Part shown: positions 16,807 through 25,558 of the stretch, in pieces
How positions within the stretch are numbered: position 1 is the first letter of the stretch
How the letters are laid out: each line of letters opens with the position of its first letter
DNA from: Oscillospiraceae bacterium
GTDB taxonomy: Bacteria; Bacillota; Clostridia; Oscillospirales; Acutalibacteraceae
DNA length: 64,000 nucleotides
Direction: 5' to 3'
NCBI GenBank assembly: GCA_015065725.1
Contig: SVPV01000006.1
Coordinates: 28,103-92,102, forward strand
Made by a program: the position numbers and the translations under genes
Notes under the pieces: generated by a model
Told to the model about the DNA's origin: nothing
What the model saw: the letters and a program-made list of their open reading frames with translations, nothing else
Database searches by the model: none

Positions 16807-17270
16807 TTAGGTTTAATGGACTGATGATAATGTGCATAGGTGCAAGACGGTATATCGCTTAATACCTTGGCCTCTTTAACCTCACCAATAAATACGGTAT
16901 GGCTGCCTAACGGGATTTTTTCTTTTACCTCACAGCTAAACACCGCGTTGGTATTTTCTGTAAGATACAAAAGTCCGTTATCTGTACGGGCAACCGACAA
17001 AAAATCATCAAACTTATCTGTATCTCTGCCCGACTGCATACCGAAATGTCGGATTGTGTCATAAGGTACATTCTCTGTCAAAACGCTGACATTAAATATT
17101 CCGCTTTCTTCAATCATTTCGCGGGTAAGATTACCCTGCTGTACAGAGATTAGTAGCCTTAACGGCTCATTAGCAACCTGTATAGCGGTATTTGAGATAA
17201 ACCCGTTATCCCTATCGGTTTTAGCGGTGATACAGAACAATCCATAGCTCAGTTTAAAGGTAGCGGTAAT
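16800..17270 (-). CDS. Flavin reductase-like FMN-binding protein, apparent ATT start
   Basis: 156 residues of the flavin reductase-like (split-barrel FMN) family: KLSYGLFCITAK at the N-terminus, SNTAIQVANEPLRLLISVQ, and the mid-region SVLTENVP. No ATG, GTG or TTG precedes the conserved KLSYGLF segment after the in-frame stop upstream; ATT at 17270-17268, 5 nt after GAGG, is the best start. The first standard codon, TTG at 17240, would delete part of the FMN-binding strand. As last gene of a rubrerythrin operon it probably supplies reducing power to oxygen/peroxide reduction. Confidence 0.8.
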   Translation of the reverse strand: MTATFKLSYGLFCITAKTDRDNGFISNTAIQVANEPLRLLISVQQGNLTREMIEESGIFNVSVLTENVPYDTIRHFGMQSGRDTDKFDDFLSVARTDNGLLYLTENTNAVFSCEVKEKIPLGSHTVFIGEVKEAKVLSDIPSCTYAHYHQSIKPKK

Positions 17271-17289
17271 ATCTACCTCGGATTTTTTA

Positions 17290-17832
17290 TTAGCGAAAGT
17301 AACGGTTTAAAAGGCCCTCAAATGCCTTGCCGTGACGAGCCTCGTCGCGTGCCATTTCGTGTACTGTATCGTGAATTGCGTCAAGACCTAGCTCTTTAGC
17401 AAGCTTTGCAAGCTCGAACTTGCCCTTGGTAGCACCGTTTTCGGCGTCTACACGCATCTCAAGATTTTTCTTGGTGCTGTCGGTTAAAACTTCACCTAAA
17501 AGCTCTGCAAATTTTGCAGCATGCTCTGCTTCCTCTAAAGCTGCCTTTTCCCAATAAAGACCGATTTCAGGATAGCCCTCTCTATGAGCTACTCTAGACA
17601 TTGCAAGGTACATGCCAACCTCACTGCACTCACCGTTGAAGTTCTCGCGAAGTCCCTCGATAATTCTCTCATCAACGCCTTTAGCTATACCTACAACATG
17701 CTCTGCTGCCCAAGTCTTATCACCCGACTGCTCTTCAAACTTAGAAGCAGGTGCGTGGCAAATGGGGCATTCTGCAGGTGCAGAATCGCCTTCGTGAACA
17801 TAACCGCATACTAAACATACATACTTTTTCAT
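17290..17832 (-). CDS. Reverse rubrerythrin (rubredoxin then diiron domain)
   Basis: 180 residues. The N-terminal rubredoxin-like domain has two Cys pairs, CLVCG and CPICH; the C-terminal ferritin-like four-helix domain has diiron ligands in [18 protein letters not shown] and [11 protein letters not shown]. This domain order is the reverse of classical rubrerythrin and marks the reverse type used by Clostridia to reduce hydrogen peroxide and oxygen. Downstream of perR and upstream of a flavin reductase-like gene. Confidence 0.92.
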   Translation of the reverse strand: MKKYVCLVCGYVHEGDSAPAECPICHAPASKFEEQSGDKTWAAEHVVGIAKGVDERIIEGLRENFNGECSEVGMYLAMSRVAHREGYPEIGLYWEKAALEEAEHAAKFAELLGEVLTDSTKKNLEMRVDAENGATKGKFELAKLAKELGLDAIHDTVHEMARDEARHGKAFEGLLNRYFR

Positions 17833-17858
17833 TTTAAATTCCTCCAAAAATTAATTAA

Positions 17859-18236
17859 TTACTTTTTAATTTTGCAATCACAACAGATTCCGTAAACTAC
17901 ACAAACAATTTTTTCAGGTGAAAAGCCCATTTCACTAATCGTTTCGCCTGCAATATTGTCGGTCATAGGTGAATCAAAGATTTTACCGCATTCCTTACAG
18001 TGCAGGTGAATATGGTTTGAGTTATCACCATCAAAATGGGAATTTCCGTCCCCTACCGAAATTGTAAGTATATCACCCTCTTTAGTCAGCATATCGAGAT
18101 TACGGTAAACCGTTCCAAGACTTATGTTGGGCAAAGATTTGCTAACCATTGCATAAACCTCGCTAGCTGTGGGGTGAGTGTCGGTAGAACGAAGTGCATT
18201 CAAAATAGCTTCTCTTTGTTTAGAATAGTTTTTCAT
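17859..18236 (-). CDS. perR: Fur-family peroxide-responsive repressor (PerR-like)
   Basis: 125 residues. Winged-helix DNA-binding part HPTASEVYAMVSKSLPNISLGTVYRNLDML, followed by the metal-binding region HIHLHCKECGKI and the structural zinc cysteines CKEC and CCDC. The genetic context (rubrerythrin directly downstream) and a 7-1-7 PerR-like box in its own promoter argue for PerR over Fur or Zur. It probably represses the operon and is relieved by peroxide. Confidence 0.85.
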   Translation of the reverse strand: MKNYSKQREAILNALRSTDTHPTASEVYAMVSKSLPNISLGTVYRNLDMLTKEGDILTISVGDGNSHFDGDNSNHIHLHCKECGKIFDSPMTDNIAGETISEMGFSPEKIVCVVYGICCDCKIKK

Positions 18237-18257
18237 AATTGACCTCCAAACAAAAAT

Positions 18258-18305
18258 CAGTAATGATTACTGTTTTTATTATACACGATTTTTCCGACTT
18301 GTCAA
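18258..18305 (-). promoter_or_regulatory. perR operon promoter with PerR-like box
   Basis: TTGACA (18305-18300) and TATAAT (18283-18278), 16-nt spacer. A perfect 15-bp palindrome CAGTAATCATTACTG (18272-18258), 7-1-7 in design, begins 5 nt after the -10 and would block the start site. Confidence 0.75.
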
Positions 18306-18341
18306 TACCTTTTTTCAAAATTTTTTTAAAATTTTTTTACA

Positions 18342-18370
18342 TTGACATTTTTATATCAAAAGTGTATCAT
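18342..18370 (+). promoter_or_regulatory. Promoter of rex
   Basis: TTGACA (18342-18347), 17-nt spacer, TATCAT (18365-18370). No clear Rex operator was found near it. Confidence 0.65.
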
Positions 18371-18408
18371 TAATATGTATATATATTATTATGTTTGTGA
18401 GGTATTCT

Positions 18409-19038
18409 ATGAATACAAAATATATTTCCGATTCGGTTATACGCCGACTTCCGCGTTACTACCGCTTTTTAGGTGAGCTTCAACAGCTTGGCTTCACTCG
18501 AATATCCTCGAGGGAATTGTCTGAGCGAATGGGGCTTACTGCCAGTCAAATAAGGCAGGACCTTAACTGCTTTGGAGGCTTCGGTCAACAAGGCTACGGC
18601 TATAATATAGAGCTTTTGCGTACAGAAATCGCACAGATTTTAGGTCTTGACCGCCCGCAAAACGCAATACTTATAGGTGTCGGCAACCTAGGACGTGCTA
18701 TTGCACAGCACATAACATTTGAAAGTAAAGGCTTTCATCTTATAGGCCTTTTTGATAATAAAGAAGCTTTAGTAGGTCAAATGGTGCGTAATCTCCCTAT
18801 AAGAAGTATATCCACTTTAGACGAATTTTGCAGAGAGAATTTACCTACCGTTGCAATTCTTTGTATACCTAAAGAGGTGGCTGAATCTATGTCCGACCAG
18901 CTTGTAAAGCTTGGTATAAAGGGCTTTTGGAATTTTAGCCATTATGATTTGGTGATGCGTCACCCCAACATAACTGTAGAAAATATGCATTTTGGTGACA
19001 GCCTTATGACACTTTCATATAGGCTACAGGATAAATAA
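18409..19038 (+). CDS. rex: Redox-sensing transcriptional repressor Rex
   Basis: 209 residues. The N-terminal winged helix (RISSRELSERMGLTASQIRQDLN, GGFGQQGYGY) is diagnostic; the C-terminal Rossmann domain begins LIGVGNLGRAIA for NADH/NAD+ sensing. In anaerobes Rex represses fermentation genes until NADH rises. ATG at 18409 is preferred because GAGG is 6 nt upstream; an earlier in-frame ATG lacks a site. Confidence 0.95.
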   Translation: MNTKYISDSVIRRLPRYYRFLGELQQLGFTRISSRELSERMGLTASQIRQDLNCFGGFGQQGYGYNIELLRTEIAQILGLDRPQNAILIGVGNLGRAIAQHITFESKGFHLIGLFDNKEALVGQMVRNLPIRSISTLDEFCRENLPTVAILCIPKEVAESMSDQLVKLGIKGFWNFSHYDLVMRHPNITVENMHFGDSLMTLSYRLQDK

Positions 19039-19063
19039 GCATAAGCTTGAAAGGATACATATT

Positions 19064-20278
19064 ATGAAAAGTTTAGTTTTACTTTGTGACGGAATGGCAG
19101 ACCTGCCCTTCCCCGAGCTTGACAATAAAACCCCTATGGAATGTGCCGATAAGCCGATTATTGACTCGCTAGCCAGAGTTTCAGAGGTTGGTATGTGCCG
19201 CACCGTAGCAGACGGACTAAAGCCCGGAAGCGACGTTGCAAATCTCTCGGTTATGGGTTACGACCCCACCGTTTGTTATACAGGACGCTCTCCTTTAGAG
19301 GCGGCTTCTATAGGAATTGATTTAAAGGATACCGACGTAACACTTCGTTGTAATCTTGTAACCTTATCGGACGAAGAAAATTATGCCGACAAGACTATGG
19401 TTGACTACTGTGCAGGAGATATTTCTACTGTTGAGGCTGAGGAAATTATAAAAACTGTAGAAGAAGCCTTTGGCAACGAAATTTATAAATTCTATAGCGG
19501 TGTTAGCTATCGCCATTGTTTAGTGGTAAACGGCGGCACTACTGTGCTTGGTGAAATGACACCTCCGCACGATATAAGCGGCAGAGTAATCGGTGAATAT
19601 TTAAGCGACCATAAAAACGCAAAACCGCTTATTGAACTTATGAAAAAAAGTTATGACCTACTTAAAAATCACCCTGTTAATGTAGAGCGTGAAAGACAAG
19701 GCAAACGCCCTGCGAACTCTATTTGGCTTTGGGGTGAGGGTACAAAACCGCAGGTTGAAGATTTTTATAAGAAAAACGGCGTTACGGGCTGTGTAGTAAG
19801 TGCGGTTGACCTACTTAAAGGTATAGGTAAATGTGCTAATATGTCTACACCTAACGTTTTAAATGCAACAGGTTATCTAGACACCAATTTTGAGGGAAAA
19901 GCAAAGGCTGGTATTGATGCTTTTAAAAATGGTATAGACTTTGTATATCTTCACTTTGAAGCTCCCGACGAATGCGGTCATAGAGGCGAAGCGGCTAATA
20001 AGGTAAAAGCTATTGAAGAAATTGAAAACCGTGCTCTTAAGCCTATGCTTGAGTACTTAAACGGTACGGGCGAACATTTCCGCATACTAATTATGCCCGA
20101 CCACCCTACACCGCTTCAGACCAAAACCCACTCACGCGAGCCTGTTCCCTATCTTATATACGATAATGAAAAATCGGTTTCTGGCGTTAGCTCTTTTACT
20201 GAGGCAAATGCTAACGCTACAGGTATTTTCGTTGAACACGGTCCCGATATGATTAAAAAACTTTTAGGTAAACTTTAA
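19064..20278 (+). CDS. apgM: Cofactor-independent phosphoglycerate mutase, archaeal type
   Basis: 404 residues of the alkaline-phosphatase superfamily. LLCDGMADLP gives metal ligands, GSDVANLSVMGYDP carries the phosphorylated Ser, and APDECGHRGE and MPDHPTP complete the two-metal site. It interconverts 3- and 2-phosphoglycerate; some relatives have been proposed to act as homoserine kinases. It is 25 nt after rex and shares TAATG with the next gene, so rex-apgM-trhA appear to be one transcript. Confidence 0.9.
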   Translation: MKSLVLLCDGMADLPFPELDNKTPMECADKPIIDSLARVSEVGMCRTVADGLKPGSDVANLSVMGYDPTVCYTGRSPLEAASIGIDLKDTDVTLRCNLVTLSDEENYADKTMVDYCAGDISTVEAEEIIKTVEEAFGNEIYKFYSGVSYRHCLVVNGGTTVLGEMTPPHDISGRVIGEYLSDHKNAKPLIELMKKSYDLLKNHPVNVERERQGKRPANSIWLWGEGTKPQVEDFYKKNGVTGCVVSAVDLLKGIGKCANMSTPNVLNATGYLDTNFEGKAKAGIDAFKNGIDFVYLHFEAPDECGHRGEAANKVKAIEEIENRALKPMLEYLNGTGEHFRILIMPDHPTPLQTKTHSREPVPYLIYDNEKSVSGVSSFTEANANATGIFVEHGPDMIKKLLGKL

Positions 20279-20964
20279 TGGCAAAGAAAAGAATAAAACT
20301 GCGTGACCGAATACTGCCCGATTATACAAGAGGTGAAGAAATCTTTAATATGGTTTCACACATTGTAGGCGGCGGATTTGGTATTATAGCCTGTGCTACC
20401 TGTGTTATAAAGGCAGCGTTTAATGCCGACGCTTACCAAATTGTAAGTGCCGCTATATACGGATTTTCTATGATACTGCTTTATACAATGTCAAGCGTAT
20501 ATCACGGACTGAAATCCAAAACAGCAAAAAAGGTTATGCAGATAATAGACCACTGCAGTATATTTGTACTTATTGCAGGTACATATACACCTATAGTTCT
20601 GACCGCCATACGAGAGGCAAAACCGTTCTTGGCTTGGACCATATTCGGTGTAGTATGGGGTGTTTCGGCACTCGGCATTACGCTTAATGCGATAGACCTT
20701 AAAAAATATAATGTTTTTTCGGTTATATGTTATTTAGCACTAGGTTGGTGCATTGTAATGCCCGGTAAAACCGCTATAGCACTTATACCTAAAAATGGAT
20801 TTTTACTACTGCTTGCAGGCGGTATTTCCTACACGTTGGGTGCTGTGCTTTATGCAATAGCAGGTGCTAAAACGGTACGTTATATGCACTCGGTGTTCCA
20901 CATATTTGTAGTAATAGGCAGTATTTTACAATATTTATGTATTCTGCTTTACATTTTAATTTAA
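20278..20964 (+). CDS. trhA: Hemolysin III/TrhA-type PAQR membrane protein
   Basis: 228 residues with seven hydrophobic segments. Family motifs include EEIFNMVSHIVGG (Glu...His), SSVYHG and a C-terminal HSVFHIFV; the conserved His residues could form a metal site as in other PAQR hydrolases. Bacterial members are linked to membrane homeostasis, and toxin activity is doubtful. The start overlaps the apgM stop (TAATG). Confidence 0.88.
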   Translation: MAKKRIKLRDRILPDYTRGEEIFNMVSHIVGGGFGIIACATCVIKAAFNADAYQIVSAAIYGFSMILLYTMSSVYHGLKSKTAKKVMQIIDHCSIFVLIAGTYTPIVLTAIREAKPFLAWTIFGVVWGVSALGITLNAIDLKKYNVFSVICYLALGWCIVMPGKTAIALIPKNGFLLLLAGGISYTLGAVLYAIAGAKTVRYMHSVFHIFVVIGSILQYLCILLYILI

Positions 20965-20971
20965 AAAACAC

Positions 20972-21000
20972 TTGACAAAATTGAATTTATAGTTTATAAT
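20972..21000 (+). promoter_or_regulatory. Promoter of rplJ-rplL
   Basis: TTGACA (20972-20977), 17-nt spacer, TATAAT (20995-21000): perfect consensus. Start near 21007. Confidence 0.85.
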
Positions 21001-21007
21001 CACATTT

Positions 21008-21150
21008 GTTGTAATCCAAAGACAGTAGGTAACCGCAAGGTTGTAAGCTTGTCGCCTACCGAGGAAAGCATTATAAATACTTCATTAGTGTTTCTATGCC
21101 TATCCTTATCTTTGGATAGGCATTTTTAATTTTTCGGAGGTGAACCACAA
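21008..21150 (+). promoter_or_regulatory. Ribosomal protein L10 leader
   Basis: The leader contains CCAAAGACAGTAGGTAACCG and GCCTACCGAGGAAAGC, the paired, kink-turn-bearing core of the Firmicute L10 leader. It lets L10(L12)4 bind its own mRNA and repress. A terminator at its end suggests transcriptional attenuation. Confidence 0.85.
21096..21128 (+). terminator. Attenuator at the end of the L10 leader
   Basis: ATGCCTATCC/GGATAGGCAT stem (21096-21123) followed by TTTTAATTTTT, just before the rplJ ribosome site GGAGGTG. Confidence 0.8.
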
Positions 21151-21663
21151 GTGCCAAATGCTAAAGTTTTAGAGCAAAAGCAGCAATTAGTTGCTGAACT
21201 TTCCGAGAAGCTTAACGCTGCAGTTACAGGTGTTCTTGTAGATTACAAGGGTACATCGGTTGCTGATGACACAAAACTTCGTAAGGAGCTTCGTGAAGCA
21301 GGCGTTAACTACTTTGTAGTAAAAAACACACTTCTCTCCCGTGCTATTGAGGGTACAGACCTTGAGGGTATGAAGGACGTTCTTGAGGGAACAACCGCTA
21401 TCGCCCTTTCTAATGAGGACTATACCGCTGCTGCACGTATTCTCTGCAAATTTGCAGAAACACACGACAACTTCAAGATTAAGTCGGGCTTCCTCGACGG
21501 TAAGGTAGTTGACGTTGCTACTATTGATAGCCTTGGAAAACTTCCTACAAAGGATGTTCTTATGGCTACCGTACTTGCTGCATTCCAAGCACCTATCGCC
21601 GCATTCGCAAGAGCTGTACAGGCTATTGTTGACAAGGACGATTCAGCTGAAAGTGCAGAATAA
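21151..21663 (+). CDS. rplJ: Ribosomal protein L10
   Basis: 170 residues; base of the ribosomal stalk. Begins PNAKVLEQKQQLVAELSEKL; the RNA-binding domain motif VLVDYKGTSVADDTKLRKEL and YFVVKNTLLSRA are typical; the C-terminal helix, which binds L7/L12 dimers, ends in an acidic tail. GTG start behind CGGAGGTG. Confidence 0.97.
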   Translation: MPNAKVLEQKQQLVAELSEKLNAAVTGVLVDYKGTSVADDTKLRKELREAGVNYFVVKNTLLSRAIEGTDLEGMKDVLEGTTAIALSNEDYTAAARILCKFAETHDNFKIKSGFLDGKVVDVATIDSLGKLPTKDVLMATVLAAFQAPIAAFARAVQAIVDKDDSAESAE

Positions 21664-21716
21664 TTAATTAAAAAAATCTAAAAACAAAACAAAAAATTTT
21701 TATGGAGGAAATTAAA

Positions 21717-22094
21717 ATGGCATCTGAGAAAATTACAGCTATGATTGAAGAGCTAAAAGCTCTTACCGTTCTTGAGCTTTCTGAGCTCGTAAAAGCAGTT
21801 GAGGAGGAGTTTGGCGTATCTGCTGCTGCAGCTGTTGCTGTTGCTGCACCTGCTGCTGGCGGTGCTGCCGCTGCTGAGGAGCAGACTGAATTCGACGTAA
21901 TTCTTGCTGCTGCTGGTGCAGAGAAGATTAAGGTTATTAAGGTTGTTCGTGAGATTACCGGTCTTGGCCTTGCTGACGCAAAGGCTCTTGTTGACGGTGC
22001 TCCTAAGACCCTTAAGGAAGCTGTTTCTAAGGAAGAGGCTGAGGAAATCAAGGCTAAGCTTTCCGAGGTTGGTGCAACTGTTGAATTAAAGTAA
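21717..22094 (+). CDS. rplL: Ribosomal protein L7/L12
   Basis: 125 residues; stalk protein that recruits translation factors. N-terminal dimer domain ([30 protein letters not shown]), Ala-rich hinge, and C-terminal factor-binding domain ([28 protein letters not shown]). ATG at 21717 after GGAGGAAATTAAA; an earlier in-frame ATG is inside the ribosome site. Confidence 0.98.
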   Translation: MASEKITAMIEELKALTVLELSELVKAVEEEFGVSAAAAVAVAAPAAGGAAAAEEQTEFDVILAAAGAEKIKVIKVVREITGLGLADAKALVDGAPKTLKEAVSKEEAEEIKAKLSEVGATVELK

Positions 22095-22119
22095 TTTAAT
22101 ACTTTAAAAAACGCTTTAA

Positions 22120-22146
22120 AGCCGTTCCAATTGGAACGGCTTTTTT
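22120..22146 (+). terminator. Terminator after rplL
   Basis: AGCCGTTCC-AATT-GGAACGGCT (22120-22141) followed by TTTTT. Confidence 0.9.
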
Positions 22147-22162
22147 GTTTGTAAAAACACAT

Positions 22163-22198
22163 AAATAAAAAAGGGGGGCGAACATATCTGTTCGCCCC
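22163..22198 (-). terminator. Terminator after thrS
   Basis: GGGGCGAAC/GTTCGCCCC stem (22198-22175) followed on the minus strand by CCTTTTTTATTT. Confidence 0.88.
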
Positions 22199-22218
22199 AA
22201 ACCGTTAAAATTGTCTTA

Positions 22219-24174
22219 TTAGTTAATTTTCTTAATAACTCTTTCCTTAACTTCCGAAACTAAACGATTTACGAAGTCCTCAACCGACATCGAGCCTAAA
22301 TCTCCGTTTTCTCCGCGTTCACGAACAGAAAGCGTAGCCGTTTCAAGCTCGTTATCACCGATAATACACATATATGGAAGTTTTTCAAGTCTTGCCTCGC
22401 GTATTTTGTAACCGATTTTCTCGTTTCTTGAGTCAATATCAACACGTATTCCCTCTGCTTCAAGGCGAGCTTTTACCTCGTATGCGTAGTCAACATGTCT
22501 GTCGGCAATGGTCAAAAGCCTTACCTGTTCGGGTGCTAACCATAGGGGCATTGCACCTGCGTACTTTTCGAGAATTAGTGCTAAAGTACGCTCGTAGCAA
22601 CCGATAGAGGTACGGTGAATAATATAAGGATTTTTCTTTTGACCGTCGCGGTCAACATATTCCATACCGAATTTTTCGGCTAAAAGCTGGTCGATTTGTA
22701 TTGTAATAAGGGTATCCTCTTTACCAAAAACATTCTTGATTTGAATATCAAGCTTTGGTCCGTAGAAAGCCGCTTCACCGATTCCAACCTTATAGGGTAT
22801 TTCAAGATTATCAAGAATTTTTGCCATTACGCCCTGTGCTTCATCCCACTGTTCAGCAGTACCGATATACTTTTCGCGGTTGTCGGGGTCCCACTGAGAG
22901 AAGCGGTAGGAAACGTCCTCATAAAGACCTACAGCTTTTAGCATAAAGGTTGTAAGCTCTAAGCAAGACTTGAATTCCTGCTCTAGCTGTTCGGGGGTGC
23001 ACATTAAGTGACCCTCAGAAATAGTAAACTGACGAACACGTATTAGTCCGTGCATTTCTCCGCTGTCTTCGTTACGGAAAAGAGTCGAGGTTTCGTTATA
23101 ACGAAGCGGTAAATCACGGTATGAGCGAGCCCTGTTAAGATATGCTTGGTATTGGAACGGACAGGTCATAGGACGAAGTGCAAAGCATTCCTTTTCCTCG
23201 TCCATGGGGTCGCCTAAAACAAACATACCGTCTAAATAGTGGTCCCAGTGACCTGAAAGTCTATAAAGGTCACGCTTTGCCATATAGGGTGTTTTGGTAA
23301 GAAGCCATCCGCGACGTGCCTCCTCATCCTCAACAAAACGCTGTAGAATTTGTATAACCTTTGCACCCTTTGGTAACAAAATCGGAAGTCCCTGACCTAT
23401 AACGTCAACGGTTGTAAAATACTCAAGCTCACGGCCTATTTTGTTGTGGTCGCGTTTTCTTGCCTCCTCTAGCATTGTTAAATGCTCCTCAAGCTCGCTA
23501 GCTTTCGGGAAAGCAGTGCCGTATACACGGCAAAGCATTTTATTGTTAGAGTCACCGTGCCAATATGCACCTGTAGCAGAGGTGAGTTTAAATGCCTTAA
23601 CAGTGCCTGTCTTCATAAGGTGTGCACCTGCACAAAGGTCGCAAAACTCACCTTGACGGTAAAAGCTTATCTCCTCACCCTCGGGTAAAGCCTCAACAAG
23701 CTCTACCTTATAGGGCTCATCCTTTTCCTTAAAGAAATCAATAGCCTCTTGTCTTGTCATAGTAAAGCGTTCAAGAGGTAAATCCTCTTTGACGATTTTC
23801 TTCATTTCTGCCTCAATCTGAGTCAGAGTTTCGGGTGTGAATTTTTCCTCAGTATCAAAATCATAATAAAATCCGTCATCAACAGCCGGACCGATTGTAA
23901 GCTTTGCTGACGGGAAAAGACGTTTTACTGCCTGTGCTAAAATGTGAGATGCAGTATGACGGAATGTCCACTTGCCGTATTCGTCATTAAAGGTTAAAAT
24001 TTCAAGGGTGCAGTCACTATCAAGCACAGTACGTAAATCGGCATTTTGACCGTTAATCTTTGCAGCACAAGCTACGCGTGCCAAACCTGCACTTATTGCA
24101 GCCGCCGCATCAAGTGCGGTAATGCCCTTTTGAAGCTCTAAAACCGAGCCGTCCTTTAAGGTTACTTTAATCAT
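22219..24174 (-). CDS. thrS: Threonyl-tRNA synthetase
   Basis: 651 residues with the full domain set: N-terminal TGS domain (1-62), editing domain with HTASHILAQAVKRLFP and its zinc-site HxxxC pattern, class II catalytic core with motif 2 (RNEDSGEMHGLIRVRQF) and motif 3 (GCYERTLALILEKY), and an anticodon-binding C-terminus. Zinc ligands of the core are in MTCPFQY. Expression is under T-box control from the leader upstream. Confidence 0.98.
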   Translation of the reverse strand: MIKVTLKDGSVLELQKGITALDAAAAISAGLARVACAAKINGQNADLRTVLDSDCTLEILTFNDEYGKWTFRHTASHILAQAVKRLFPSAKLTIGPAVDDGFYYDFDTEEKFTPETLTQIEAEMKKIVKEDLPLERFTMTRQEAIDFFKEKDEPYKVELVEALPEGEEISFYRQGEFCDLCAGAHLMKTGTVKAFKLTSATGAYWHGDSNNKMLCRVYGTAFPKASELEEHLTMLEEARKRDHNKIGRELEYFTTVDVIGQGLPILLPKGAKVIQILQRFVEDEEARRGWLLTKTPYMAKRDLYRLSGHWDHYLDGMFVLGDPMDEEKECFALRPMTCPFQYQAYLNRARSYRDLPLRYNETSTLFRNEDSGEMHGLIRVRQFTISEGHLMCTPEQLEQEFKSCLELTTFMLKAVGLYEDVSYRFSQWDPDNREKYIGTAEQWDEAQGVMAKILDNLEIPYKVGIGEAAFYGPKLDIQIKNVFGKEDTLITIQIDQLLAEKFGMEYVDRDGQKKNPYIIHRTSIGCYERTLALILEKYAGAMPLWLAPEQVRLLTIADRHVDYAYEVKARLEAEGIRVDIDSRNEKIGYKIREARLEKLPYMCIIGDNELETATLSVRERGENGDLGSMSVEDFVNRLVSEVKERVIKKIN

Positions 24175-24183
24175 AAAAATTCC

Positions 24184-24437
24184 TCCAAAAAAATAAACTT
24201 CGTCCCTACAAAAAGGGACGAAGTATTAAAAATCTCCGTGGTTCCACCCAAATTCCGCATAAAACAACACCATGCGGCACTCATTACCCTTAACGCAGGC
24301 TAAACGTCCGTGTTTTTTACCCAACGGCACTCAAAGGTGGTTTTCATAATTTATGATTTTAGAACGGCTTTCAGCCACCGACCGTCCCTCTCTAAAAAAC
24401 CAAACAAACTACTACTGTCCTTATCAACGCTTTATGA
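24184..24437 (-). promoter_or_regulatory. T-box leader of thrS
   Basis: The 394-nt gap between thrS and manA holds this leader. The T-box sequence GGGTGGAACCACGG (24249-24236) is followed by a terminator hairpin ACTTCGTCCC/GGGACGAAGT (24224-24197) and T-run. A stem I with AGAGAGGG lies nearer the promoter. GAAAACCACC on its 3' side offers ACC (Thr) as a candidate specifier. Uncharged tRNA-Thr would prevent termination. Confidence 0.9.
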
Positions 24438-24438
24438 T

Positions 24439-24467
24439 ATTTTACAACGAAAATCCCCGCTTGTCAA
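24439..24467 (-). promoter_or_regulatory. Promoter of the thrS T-box transcript
   Basis: TTGACA (24467-24462), 17-nt spacer, TAAAAT (24444-24439). Confidence 0.8.
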
Positions 24468-24498
24468 GGCGTAGTTTTACTTTTATTGTCGTTTTATA

Positions 24499-24528
24499 TT
24501 GACCTAACACATTAAAATAATGTATAAT
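24499..24528 (+). promoter_or_regulatory. Promoter of manA
   Basis: TTGACC (24499-24504), 18-nt spacer, TATAAT (24523-24528). Confidence 0.6.
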
Positions 24529-24568
24529 ATAAAAAACTTAATGCGATAGAACTTGAGGTTGAGTAAAT

Positions 24569-25525
24569 ATGTATCCATTATTATTAAAAGCCCCAACAAA
24601 AGATTACCTTTGGGGCGGCAATAAATTGAAAACTGATTTTAATCTGGAGTCGGACACTGACATAACGGCGGAAGCATGGATGCTTTCCTGCCATAAGGAT
24701 GGCTCTAACACTGTTTTAAACGGCGATATGAAAGGTAAGTCTTTGCCCGAAGTTTTAAAATTTTGGGGTGCTGAAGCTTTGGGTGAAAACGCGGCACCTT
24801 TCCCCTATTTCCCCATTTTAATCAAGCTTATCGACGCCAATAATAAGTTGTCTGTACAGGTGCATCCAAGCGATGAATACGCCCTTGAAAACGAGGGTGA
24901 GTTCGGTAAAACGGAAATGTGGTACGTGGTAGACTGTAAAGAGGGTGCCGAGCTAATATACGGATTTTTAGAGGATATTTCCACCGAAGAATTTGAAAGA
25001 AGAATAAAAGATAACACCTTAACAGATGTGTGTAACTTTGTGCCTGTTAAAAAGGGCGATGTGTTCTTTATTTCGGCAGGTACTCTGCATGCAATAGGTG
25101 AAGGTATCTTGATTGCAGAGGTGCAACAAAACTCTAACACAACCTATCGCGTTTCCGATTACGGCAGACTAGACAAGGACGGAAACCCCCGCCCCTTACA
25201 CATAGAAAAGGCGGTAGCGGTTACAAAAACCCAAAAGCTCACTCTCCCCTACGGACAAATAGGCGAGGTTAAATACGTTGGTAAAAGCATTGTACGCGAT
25301 TTGGCTGAATGTGAACTTTTCACCGCAAAGCTGCTAACCTTAAACGAAAACTATACCATATTCAAAAAGTATAGCTTTGTTTCATTAGTAGTAATAGACG
25401 GTAACGCTACACTTATATACAATAATGAAACCCTCAAAATCAAAAAGGGTGATAGCATATTTATCCCCGCAAACATCAAAGTTGATTTAATCGGCACCGC
25501 CGAAATTTTAATGAGTTATGTATAA
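24569..25525 (+). CDS. manA: Mannose-6-phosphate isomerase, class I
   Basis: 318 residues; zinc cupin enzyme interconverting mannose-6-P and fructose-6-P. Motifs: YLWGGNKL at the start, LSVQVHPSDEYA (zinc ligands), GKTEMWYVVDC, FFISAGTLHAIGEGILIAEVQQNSNTT is split across the second cupin motif and catalytic Arg region YRVSDYGR. It is a short, low-molecular-weight form. Monocistronic between its own promoter and a bidirectional terminator. Confidence 0.93.
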   Translation: MYPLLLKAPTKDYLWGGNKLKTDFNLESDTDITAEAWMLSCHKDGSNTVLNGDMKGKSLPEVLKFWGAEALGENAAPFPYFPILIKLIDANNKLSVQVHPSDEYALENEGEFGKTEMWYVVDCKEGAELIYGFLEDISTEEFERRIKDNTLTDVCNFVPVKKGDVFFISAGTLHAIGEGILIAEVQQNSNTTYRVSDYGRLDKDGNPRPLHIEKAVAVTKTQKLTLPYGQIGEVKYVGKSIVRDLAECELFTAKLLTLNENYTIFKKYSFVSLVVIDGNATLIYNNETLKIKKGDSIFIPANIKVDLIGTAEILMSYV

Positions 25526-25529
25526 AAAA

Positions 25530-25558
25530 ATATCCACTCGTATGAGTGGGTATTTTTT
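25530..25558. terminator. Bidirectional terminator between manA and the SLOG gene
   Basis: ATATCCACTC-GTAT-GAGTGGGTAT with T-runs on both outer sides. Confidence 0.85.

Noticed and set aside
21668..22162. 164-residue minus-strand Ala/Ser-rich frame
   Set aside because: Mirror of the Ala-rich hinge of rplL, and covers its terminator.
24184..24437. Protein-coding potential in the thrS leader
   Set aside because: The region is fully explained by T-box stem I, the T-box motif and terminator.
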